NCBI GenBank assembly: GCA_002427465.1
Contig: DIRC01000010.1
Span: 4,814 to 37,400, forward strand
DNA length: 32,587 bases
Source: Clostridiales bacterium UBA5446
GTDB lineage: Bacteria > Bacillota > Clostridia > Oscillospirales > Oscillospiraceae
Reading direction: 5' to 3'
The stretch's first letter is position 1. Every line of letters begins with the position of its first letter. Positions 24,323 through 30,745 of the stretch are shown piece by piece. Position numbers and translations under genes: made by a program. The notes under the pieces are model-generated. The model did not search any database. It saw only the letters and a list, made by a program, of their open reading frames with translations, and was not told the origin of the DNA.

Positions 24323-25252
24323 CTATACCCGTTCCGCGACCCGGAGCTTGGCGCTCCGGGAACGCGGATTTGCTTCCAGTTCCTCCCCGGCGGCGGTGAT
24401 TGGTCTGCGCGACACGCTTTTGAGCGTGGGCACAAATCCACAGATGCATACCGGGGCCTCCCTCGGGCACGTACAGCCGTTTTCCCGCGCCTGTATGGCG
24501 TTTTTGACTATCCGGTCCTCAAGAGAGTGGAAGCTGATTACCAGGAGCCTGCCGCCCGGCGCCAGACAGTCCGGCGCGCTTTCCATCATCCGGGAAACGG
24601 CGTTCAGCTCGTCATTAACGGCGATTCTTATCGCCTGAAAGCTGCGCTTTGCCGGATGCTGCTTTTCCCTGAGCGCAGCGGCTGGCATCGCGCTTTTTAT
24701 AACATCAACCAATTCAAGTGTGGTTTTTATCTCTTTTTCCTGCCGCGCCCTGACAATGGCGGCGGCTATGCGGGAGGCATAACGCTCTTCGCCGTAATCC
24801 CGGATTATCCTGAAAATCTTATCTTCCGGCCAGTGGTTCACAATGAACCAGGCATCCATACTATCGGATGCGTCCATCCGCATATCCAGCGGCGCGTCGT
24901 ACATATAGGAAAAGCCGCGCTCCCTCTCGTCCAGCTGTGGCGAGGATACACCCAGATCAAAAAGCATCCCGTCCACTTTCGGCACGTCCAGCTCCTTGAG
25001 AATCTCCGCCACATCACCAAAATTTCCGTGGACGATCGTGAGCTTGTCCGCCCATTGGCTCAGGCGCTTTCCCGCCCTTTCGATAGCTGTGGCGTCACGG
25101 TCTATGGCGATAAGCCTTCCGCTGTCCAGGCGCTTCAGGATCTCCTGGGAATGTCCGCCCATGCCGAGGGTACCGTCCACATAAACGCCGTCCGGTTTGA
25201 TATTAAGATAATTCATGCATTCGCCGAGAAGTACGGGAATATGGCCAATCAT
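24323..25252 (-). CDS. rsmH: 16S rRNA (cytosine(1402)-N4)-methyltransferase RsmH
   Basis: The 309-residue S-adenosylmethionine-dependent enzyme (formerly MraW) N4-methylates C1402 in the ribosomal decoding site. It opens with the family's HIPVLLGECMNYL, followed by DGTLGMGGHS (26-35), FDLGVSSPQLDERERGFSY, HPAKRSFQAIRIAVNDEL and the C-terminal VISFHSLEDRIVK. Several Cys near the end (GCTCPREAPVCICG) are common in Bacillota versions. The ATG shares one base with the mraZ stop (TGATG), with GGAGGAG 11 bases upstream inside mraZ, so translation is coupled. Confidence 0.97.
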   Translation of the reverse strand: MIGHIPVLLGECMNYLNIKPDGVYVDGTLGMGGHSQEILKRLDSGRLIAIDRDATAIERAGKRLSQWADKLTIVHGNFGDVAEILKELDVPKVDGMLFDLGVSSPQLDERERGFSYMYDAPLDMRMDASDSMDAWFIVNHWPEDKIFRIIRDYGEERYASRIAAAIVRARQEKEIKTTLELVDVIKSAMPAAALREKQHPAKRSFQAIRIAVNDELNAVSRMMESAPDCLAPGGRLLVISFHSLEDRIVKNAIQARENGCTCPREAPVCICGFVPTLKSVSRRPITAAGEELEANPRSRSAKLRVAERV

Positions 25253-25668
25253 CAGAATTCAAGCTCCTCCATAACAGCAGCGATATTCTCCGGCGTTGTT
25301 TCAAAATCATGGACCTCACGCCAGTTTTCACTGTCCCAAAACTCTGCATGGTTATTGCAGCCGACAACCGTGACATTTTTCTTCAGCCCCGCAAAATCTC
25401 TGAGGTTTTGGGGGATGAGGATTCTTCCCTGACTGTCCATCTCACACTTGGAGGCATAAGCAAACAGCGGACGCATTTTCCGCTGCTTGACATAGGGCAT
25501 GGAGTCGACCTTCTCGGAAAAAACGCCCCAACTCTCCGCGCTGTACGCCGAAAGGCATTTGTCCATCGACACCGTCACATAAAAAACTTCTCCAAGCTCA
25601 TCGCGAAGCCGGGCAGGAATGAACAGACGTCCCTTTGCATCCAGAGAATGTTGGTATTCACCTGTCAT
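25252..25668 (-). CDS. mraZ: Transcriptional regulator MraZ
   Basis: The 138-residue protein has two SpoVT/AbrB-like DNA-binding repeats with the paired signatures DAKGR (10-14) and DSQGR (78-82), each followed by IPxxLR. MraZ forms a ring and represses its own operon by binding direct repeats at the promoter. The ATG at 25668 gives the family N-terminus MTGEYQHSLDAKGR; the ribosome site is GGAGGGGG about ten bases upstream. It is the first gene of the dcw cluster, and three repeat boxes lie between promoter and gene. Confidence 0.97.
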   Translation of the reverse strand: MTGEYQHSLDAKGRLFIPARLRDELGEVFYVTVSMDKCLSAYSAESWGVFSEKVDSMPYVKQRKMRPLFAYASKCEMDSQGRILIPQNLRDFAGLKKNVTVVGCNNHAEFWDSENWREVHDFETTPENIAAVMEELEF

Positions 25669-25735
25669 TGACGGCTGCCCCCCTCCAGCGGCAAAGCGAC
25701 AAACCTCCATCTCGCGGCATCCTAATGGGAAACCG

Positions 25736-25761
25736 CAACACTATCCACCACTTTGCCCCAC
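25736..25761 (-). promoter_or_regulatory. MraZ operator: three direct repeats with 10-base period
   Basis: On the minus strand the hexamers GTGGGG (25756-25761), GTGGTG (25746-25751) and GTGTTG (25736-25741) recur exactly every ten bases, each preceded by an A-rich triplet. They begin just after the predicted transcription start. They resemble the AAAGTG(T/G) repeats described for mycoplasma MraZ and the spaced TGGGN boxes of E. coli. This suggests autorepression of the whole cluster. Confidence 0.82.
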
Positions 25762-25771
25762 ATTGTACTTC

Positions 25772-25800
25772 ATTATATTGGCCGGACCCAAAAAATGCAA
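25772..25800 (-). promoter_or_regulatory. Main promoter of the dcw cluster
   Basis: The minus strand reads TTGCAT (25795-25800), 17 bases, then TATAAT (25772-25777). Transcription should start near 25765, leaving about 95 bases of leader with the MraZ boxes at its beginning. The 297-base gap between mraZ and the next gene also holds a terminator (25881-25912) and an AT-rich stretch at 25801-25880 in which I see nothing else. Confidence 0.88.
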
Positions 25801-25880
25801 GAGCTTTTTTCTAAAAAAACAATGATTTTTCAATGACTTTTTGGTATCGAATGTATATTTTCATGCTTTAAGGCACAAAA

Positions 25881-25912
25881 TTTAGCGCCCATCGATTTCG
25901 ATGGGCGCTAAA
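25881..25912 (-). terminator. Terminator after the coaD operon
   Basis: Perfect 15-base arms (25881-25895 and 25898-25912) with a two-base loop. On the minus strand the stem runs into TTTTGTG, and the outer A-T pairs extend the U-tract. It lies about 55 bases after the coiled-coil gene and 80 bases before the mraZ promoter, so it isolates the two units. Confidence 0.8.
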
Positions 25913-25965
25913 AAGACTACATATAGTGTTAAATAGTGTTTATGAGATAAATAAGTTGGAAGGAA

Positions 25966-26478
25966 TCAGGCAAAATCTTCCTCGTTCATTGTTTCAATCT
26001 GCTGAGGCGCGGCCTGAATATTTCCGGTCACATTGCGAAACCGGGCGCGGGATTGACGTACCTCGTCCAGCGCGGCGGTGATGGCCTCCTCCGTACGGCG
26101 CAGGGCATCGTCCGCGTAGGCGTTGGCAACGCGGCGAAGCTCGCGGGATTTGGCGTCGGCGTTTGAAATCAGTTCATTGCTCCGGGTTCTGGAAGCCCGC
26201 ACAATTTCCTGCTCGTCGACCATTGCCCGCACCTTTTCCTCCGCCAGACGGCGTATGGACTCCGCTTCACGCTTGGCGTTGCTGATAAATTCGTCGCGGG
26301 CGGATACCAGGCGCTTTGCCTCCGACAGCTCCACGGGGAGTCTTGCCTTGATTTCCTCCAGAATGCCTAGAACCTTATCCCGCTCGACAATGCATTTGTC
26401 GTTGCCAAGGGGAACACCCCAAGCCTCGGAAACCATTGTATAGAGCATTTCGATGAGTTCCATTGCTTCGTTATCCAT
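25966..26478 (-). CDS. Coiled-coil protein of unknown function, co-translated with coaD
   Basis: I do not recognise a characterised family. The 170-residue product has no signal peptide or membrane segment. After a short hydrophobic N-terminal stretch (MELIEMLYTMVSEAWG) and a region resembling the start of DivIVA-type or ATP-synthase b-like proteins (KCIVERDKVLGILEEIKARLP, about 28-48), residues about 50-148 are almost continuous charged helix rich in Glu, Arg and Ala. A Gln/Glu-rich tail follows. Similar proteins in clostridia are often labelled ATPase or V-type ATPase subunit-like, which I would not trust. The ATG at 26478 overlaps the coaD end by eight bases and has GGAGG seven bases upstream. 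It is the last gene before a terminator and lies next to the dcw cluster. Confidence 0.8.
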   Translation of the reverse strand: MDNEAMELIEMLYTMVSEAWGVPLGNDKCIVERDKVLGILEEIKARLPVELSEAKRLVSARDEFISNAKREAESIRRLAEEKVRAMVDEQEIVRASRTRSNELISNADAKSRELRRVANAYADDALRRTEEAITAALDEVRQSRARFRNVTGNIQAAPQQIETMNEEDFA

Positions 26479-26971
26479 TCATCTTCCTCCCCAACAACGC
26501 TTTTTTCTCAATATCTTTAATAATCTCGCAGGGGACCAGCTTAGACAGGTCACCGCCGTAATATGCCATTTCCCTGACCATTGACGAGCTGAGAAACGTA
26601 TATTTTTCGCTGGATGTCAGAAACATGGTATCAAGCGACGGATTGATCGCCTTATTAATCTGCGCCATCTGGAATTCATTCTCAAAATCCGTATTTGCGC
26701 GCAGGCCCTTTACGATAACCGGATAGTTGAGCTTTTTCGCATATTCGGCCAACAGTCCGTCATATGACTCGACCGAAACGTTTGAAAAGCTCTTTATCAC
26801 ACGCTTGATTAGGTCGATCCGCTCCGGAATACTGAACATACCCTTGGATTTGCCGCTGTTGGCCATAACCAGAACGATAACGTCGTCAAATATCCTTGAA
26901 GTACGGCGAATAATGTTCAGATGGCCGAGGGTGATGGGGTCGAAGCTGCCCGGACATATGGCTGTTCTCAT
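26471..26971 (-). CDS. coaD: Phosphopantetheine adenylyltransferase CoaD
   Basis: The 166-residue nucleotidyltransferase makes dephospho-CoA from 4'-phosphopantetheine and ATP, the fourth step of CoA synthesis. CPGSFDPITLGH (6-17, with H17 of the TxGH motif), the VKGLRANTDFENEFQMA segment and the late SSSMVREMA motif (ISSTxVRE-like) are present. The ATG at 26971 gives the typical MRTAICPGSFDP start. A GTG four codons earlier overlaps the rsmD stop and is the alternative. It follows rsmD closely, as in many Bacillota, and overlaps the next gene by eight bases. Confidence 0.97.
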   Translation of the reverse strand: MRTAICPGSFDPITLGHLNIIRRTSRIFDDVIVLVMANSGKSKGMFSIPERIDLIKRVIKSFSNVSVESYDGLLAEYAKKLNYPVIVKGLRANTDFENEFQMAQINKAINPSLDTMFLTSSEKYTFLSSSMVREMAYYGGDLSKLVPCEIIKDIEKKALLGRKMNG

Positions 26972-26979
26972 CTTCTTGC

Positions 26980-27510
26980 TCACTTCCCACAGACTGTAAT
27001 CTTAATTTTTCCGTAATTCCGCTCCGAAAAAACACGATATGGTTCGGTAAGCGGAGATATTGCCGTTTCACGACAACTTTCGCACACAATTATACCACCA
27101 TCGGTTAATATGTCAATGTTTTGAATTTTTTGCAGGGCGGCATTCACCAGTTTTGTATCATAAGGCGGATCAAGAAAAATCAGATCAAACCTGCCGCACC
27201 GCTCCAAAAAGGACAGGGATTCCGTCTGCTCCACCCGGGCGGTAAACCCGCACCGTGCGAGGTTTTCCTTCACAAGCTTTACCGCAGCGGCGCTCCGGTC
27301 GATGAAAACAACCTCGGCAGCGCCGCGGCTGAGGGCCTCTATCCCCAGCTGTCCCGATCCCGCGAACAGATCCAGAACCCGTCTGCCCTCCACATCATTA
27401 TGGATGATATTGAAAACCGACTCCTTGACCATGTCCGACGTTGGCCGGACGTCAGTCCCTTTCGGCTCCTTGAGTCTCCTGCCCTTTGCCGTACCTGTAA
27501 TTACTCGCAT
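26980..27510 (-). CDS. rsmD: 16S rRNA (guanine(966)-N2)-methyltransferase RsmD
   Basis: The 176-residue Rossmann-fold methyltransferase modifies G966 of 16S rRNA. It begins MRVITGTAKGRRL, followed by RPTSDMVKESVFNII, the S-adenosylmethionine loop DLFAGSGQLGIEALSRGA (47-64) and catalytic DPPY at 114-117. The start at 27510 has AAGGAG eight bases upstream and begins five bases after the uvrC stop. The rsmD-coaD pair is a conserved bacterial neighbourhood. Confidence 0.96.
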   Translation of the reverse strand: MRVITGTAKGRRLKEPKGTDVRPTSDMVKESVFNIIHNDVEGRRVLDLFAGSGQLGIEALSRGAAEVVFIDRSAAAVKLVKENLARCGFTARVEQTESLSFLERCGRFDLIFLDPPYDTKLVNAALQKIQNIDILTDGGIIVCESCRETAISPLTEPYRVFSERNYGKIKITVCGK

Positions 27511-27515
27511 AGCTG

Positions 27516-29321
27516 CTACTCCTTCTCGGGGTGGTAATGGGCGTATACCGCCCGCGCGGCGTTTTTGGGCACGATGGCGCAAAGTTCTTCATAGCCCGCC
27601 GCTTTTATAGCCTTTATCGTCTTAAAATGTTTCAGCAGCGCGTTTCGCCTTTTTTCGCCCACGCCGGGGATGTCGTCCAGCCCGGATCGGAGCCCGGAAA
27701 TCCGCAGGCTGCGCTGGTATTCTATGGCAAACCGATGGGTCTCCTCCTGAATATTCCCGATCAGGGCAAAGACCGCCGGGTTTCCCGATATCCCCGTCTC
27801 ATCCCCCTCGGGTGAAACTAGGGCGCGCGTGCGGTGCCGGTCATCCTTCACCATACCGAATACAGGCAGAAAAATGCCAATCTCCTTCAGAGCCTGTTTC
27901 ACCGTCGCCGCATGATTCGCGCCGCCGTCTATGAGCAGGAGATCCGGACGCTGAGAAAACTTCTCCTCGTTCTTAAGATAGTTTTCAAACCGGCGCGTAA
28001 CCGCTTCCCGCATAGAGGCGTAGTCGTCCTGGGCTATGATCCCCCGGATCCTGAATTTACGATAGTCCCGCTTAAGGGGCCGTCCCCGGACAAAAACGGT
28101 CATCGCCGCCACAATGCCTTCGTTGCCCATATTGGAGATATCGAAGGCCTCTATCCGTTCGGGCGGGGACGGAAGCTCCAGCATCCTCTGCAGCCACTCC
28201 AGAGTTTTCAGCGCCTTCTGGACGGCCGTTGCGGCCCGGGCGCTTTCCTCGCCGGCATTGGTCATGGCCGCTTCCACCAGACGCAGCCGGTCTCCCCTTT
28301 TGGGCGTCTCAATCGAGACCTTTTTCCCGGCTGCTTCGGACAGCATCCGCGACAGCGGCTCCGCGTCCTCAATGTCGCAGGAGAGCAGCACGGTTCCGGG
28401 CCATGCGCCCCGGCGTGCATAATACTGGCAAACAAGGCCGGAAACCGCTTCGGCGTCGTCCTCCAGAGGCTCGTCCATCAGCTCGAAATCCTTCCCGGCC
28501 AAATCCCCGTCCACGAAATGCAGGACGGCAAAGCAGGTTTTTGCCCCCCGGCTGAAACCCACGGCGTCCGTGTCCGAATAGACGGCCGAAATAACGCGCT
28601 GCCGGTTCGACAATCCCTCTATCGACCGTATCCTGTCCCGCAGGGCCGCGGCCAGTTCAAAGCGCATAGCCTCCGAAGCCTCCAGCATTTTCGCCCTTAA
28701 CTCCTCCGTAAGCTTCCGCGTCTGTCCGCCCAGGATCATCTCCGCCTGTCTCACCGCAGCCCGGTATTCCTCCGGATCGGCCCGCTTCTGGCACCATCCG
28801 GCGCATGTCCCCATGTGGTAGTTCAGGCATGGCCGGCTCTTTCCTATATCCCGGGGAAATTTGCGCGAACAGGTTGGCAGCAGCAAAGCCTGGCAAAGGG
28901 TGTCGATGATCCCGCCGGTCATGCCGCGCCCGCCAAAGGGGCCGAAGTACCGCGCGCCGTCCTTGGCGGTGCTGTTGGTCATGGAAAACGTGGGATACTC
29001 ACTTTTCACGTCCAGACGGATGAAAGGATAGCCCTTATCGTCCTTCAGAAGAATATTGTAACGCGGACGGTGCCTTTTGATAAGGGAGTTTTCCAGCACA
29101 AGCGCCTCAAATTCCGACGAGGCGACGATTACGTCAAAATCCGCCACCTTCGCAACCATCGCGGCCACCTTAGGCAGATGCCCGCCGCGAAAATAGCTGG
29201 TCACCCGGTTTTTCAGTGCCTTTGCCTTCCCCACGTACAGAATCTCACCCGCCGCGTCCTTCATAATATAGACGCCGGGCAAAAGGGGGAGTTTATTGGC
29301 TTTATCGCGCAGCGCTTCCAT
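27516..29321 (-). CDS. uvrC: Excinuclease ABC subunit C
   Basis: The 601-residue nuclease makes the two incisions flanking DNA lesions in UvrABC nucleotide-excision repair. Domains in order: GIY-YIG nuclease (about 13-90, GVYIMKD and YVGKAK), a Cys region with C151, C165, C173 and C177 that matches the ligands of the UvrC [4Fe-4S] cluster, a UVR motif for UvrB contact (about 205-236), an RNase H-like nuclease domain with D394, D465 and H529, and a C-terminal helix-hairpin-helix pair (LDDIPGVGEKRRNALL). The ATG shares one base with the stop of the upstream exporter gene; the ribosome site is a close AAAAGG. Confidence 0.98.
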   Translation of the reverse strand: MEALRDKANKLPLLPGVYIMKDAAGEILYVGKAKALKNRVTSYFRGGHLPKVAAMVAKVADFDVIVASSEFEALVLENSLIKRHRPRYNILLKDDKGYPFIRLDVKSEYPTFSMTNSTAKDGARYFGPFGGRGMTGGIIDTLCQALLLPTCSRKFPRDIGKSRPCLNYHMGTCAGWCQKRADPEEYRAAVRQAEMILGGQTRKLTEELRAKMLEASEAMRFELAAALRDRIRSIEGLSNRQRVISAVYSDTDAVGFSRGAKTCFAVLHFVDGDLAGKDFELMDEPLEDDAEAVSGLVCQYYARRGAWPGTVLLSCDIEDAEPLSRMLSEAAGKKVSIETPKRGDRLRLVEAAMTNAGEESARAATAVQKALKTLEWLQRMLELPSPPERIEAFDISNMGNEGIVAAMTVFVRGRPLKRDYRKFRIRGIIAQDDYASMREAVTRRFENYLKNEEKFSQRPDLLLIDGGANHAATVKQALKEIGIFLPVFGMVKDDRHRTRALVSPEGDETGISGNPAVFALIGNIQEETHRFAIEYQRSLRISGLRSGLDDIPGVGEKRRNALLKHFKTIKAIKAAGYEELCAIVPKNAARAVYAHYHPEKE

Positions 29322-30184
29322 CACGCCTTTTCAGCCTTTTCCTTTCTGTCCCCATGGACACACCACAGCGTGATTGTCGTGATGACGACGACGCCCCCGA
29401 CCAGGGCAAGCGTCCCCGGGGTTTCACCATCGAACAGGAAGACCCACAGCGGGTTAAGCAGAGGCTCCAGCGCCCCCAGCAGGGAGCAGGCCAAAGGCGG
29501 ACAATGCTCAGCAGCCCTGGAAAGCAGTATGTACGGAATTCCCAGTTGGAATACGCCGAGGATAATAATATACATAACCGGCTGGAATGAAAATTCTGGC
29601 CCGGTGGCCACGATAAATGGGATTCCCGACGCAAAGGCCAGCAGGTGGGCGATCAGAATTCCCGTTGTCCGCTCCGGCCCCTGCCCCGAGCCCACGCCGA
29701 TGTACATACAGGCCATCATAACCCCGGCCGCAAGGCCGAGCATGTTGCCAAGCAGATGTCCCGGCCCCAGCTGGTCGAAAAAAAAGAGCGAGATGCCGGC
29801 CATGGTCAAAACAACTGCGGCCACGTCCGCCCCGCTGAATTTTCGCCCCAAAAACACCGCAGAAAAAACCATGATGAATACCGGGGCGGTAAACTGCAAA
29901 ACGATGGCGTTCGCCGCAGTCGTAAGCTTGTTGGCGGCTACGAAACAGGTAAAAGTCAGAAAAAGCGCAACTCCCGTGAAAATACTCTTTTTTGTGAGCA
30001 TCACGGGCATTTTTGCGCTGAACATATAGATCCCCATAATCAGGGCGGCAATAAGGCTCCTGAATCCGGAGATGACAAAAGGATTCCATGGAATAAGCTT
30101 AATAAATATCCCGGCCATACTCCACAGTGTGGCGCAGATGAGCATCTGGAATATCGCGGTCGTTTCCTGTCTATTCGTTTTCAT
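29321..30184 (-). CDS. EamA (drug/metabolite transporter superfamily) exporter
   Basis: The 287-residue protein has about ten membrane helices in two EamA halves, the usual size for the 10-TMS DMT exporters. The first repeat contains ATLWSMAGIFIKLIPWNPFVISGFRSLIAAL and the second GVFQLGIPYILLSRAAEHCPPLACSLLGALEPLLNPLW, both typical of the family. Substrates are amino acids or other metabolites in studied relatives and cannot be predicted here. AAGGA lies five bases before the ATG. It is the first gene of a unit continuing into uvrC with a one-base overlap. Any promoter must lie in the 64 bases before it, which also carry the HPr terminator, so read-through from HPr is possible. Confidence 0.9.
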   Translation of the reverse strand: MKTNRQETTAIFQMLICATLWSMAGIFIKLIPWNPFVISGFRSLIAALIMGIYMFSAKMPVMLTKKSIFTGVALFLTFTCFVAANKLTTAANAIVLQFTAPVFIMVFSAVFLGRKFSGADVAAVVLTMAGISLFFFDQLGPGHLLGNMLGLAAGVMMACMYIGVGSGQGPERTTGILIAHLLAFASGIPFIVATGPEFSFQPVMYIIILGVFQLGIPYILLSRAAEHCPPLACSLLGALEPLLNPLWVFLFDGETPGTLALVGGVVVITTITLWCVHGDRKEKAEKA

Positions 30185-30200
30185 ACGTTTCCTTCAGCCT

Positions 30201-30233
30201 ATAAAAACGGGGGCGTGCAGCTACACGCCCCCG
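30201..30233 (-). terminator. Intrinsic terminator of the HPr gene
   Basis: Perfect 10-base GC-rich arms (30208-30217 and 30224-30233) around a 6-base loop, followed on the minus strand by TTTTTAT. It starts 15 bases after the HPr stop. Confidence 0.93.
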
Positions 30234-30248
30234 CCGATTCTTTGCGGA

Positions 30249-30512
30249 TTATTCTGAGAAATCCGAGGCGATAAGCTCGGACAGCGTATTAATTGCCTCT
30301 TTCTCGTCAACTCCATCGGCGACGATGTTCACCGTGGTGCCCTTAACAATTCCCAGCGAGAGCACACCCAACAGGCTCTTCGCGTTAACCCGTCTGTCTT
30401 CCTTTTCAATCCAGACGCTGCTTTTGAACTCATTGGCTCTTTGAATGAAGAAAGTTGCGGGTCTCGCATGGAGCCCAACCTGGTTATTGATTACTGCCTC
30501 TTTGGATATCAC
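30249..30512 (-). CDS. ptsH: Phosphocarrier protein HPr
   Basis: The 87-residue protein carries phosphate from enzyme I to sugar-specific PTS components and, when phosphorylated on serine, acts as a co-repressor in carbon catabolite control of Bacillota. H15 is in VGLHARPAT and the regulatory serine is S46 in VNAKSLLGVLSLGI. Both sites are intact, so this is HPr rather than the His-less Crh. The start is GTG at 30512, with AAGGAG eight bases upstream; no ATG is nearby in frame. It has its own promoter and terminator, with no enzyme I gene beside it. Confidence 0.96.
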   Translation of the reverse strand: MISKEAVINNQVGLHARPATFFIQRANEFKSSVWIEKEDRRVNAKSLLGVLSLGIVKGTTVNIVADGVDEKEAINTLSELIASDFSE

Positions 30513-30549
30513 TCAAGCCACTCCTTCCACACCCCTGCATGTTGTTTAT

Positions 30550-30578
30550 ACAGTATCAAATTCAAGGCAAAACGTCAA
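30550..30578 (-). promoter_or_regulatory. Promoter of the HPr gene
   Basis: The minus strand reads TTGACG (30573-30578), 17 bases, then TACTGT (30550-30555), about 38 bases before the GTG start. The remaining stretch up to the mutS2 end (30579-30745) has no gene or clear terminator; only a 10-base palindrome (30615-30624) and a short direct repeat TCACGCTG (30702 and 30735) were seen. Confidence 0.65.
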
Positions 30579-30745
30579 CTGATTTTGCCCATTTTGTTTA
30601 TTTGCACAGCTATGATGCCGGCATGATGTTGCGCCATGGTATAAATCGTCATCATTGCCAAATCGTTGTGAATTCGGCGTTCAGTTTGCTAAATTGAATA
30701 ATCACGCTGTTTGAGGCCGAGGTTTGCGGGTTTTTCACGCTGGGA

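Noticed and set aside
30615..30624. Palindrome ATGCCGGCAT between HPr and mutS2
   Set aside because: A ten-base palindrome alone is expected by chance at this scale and no flanking symmetry supports an operator.
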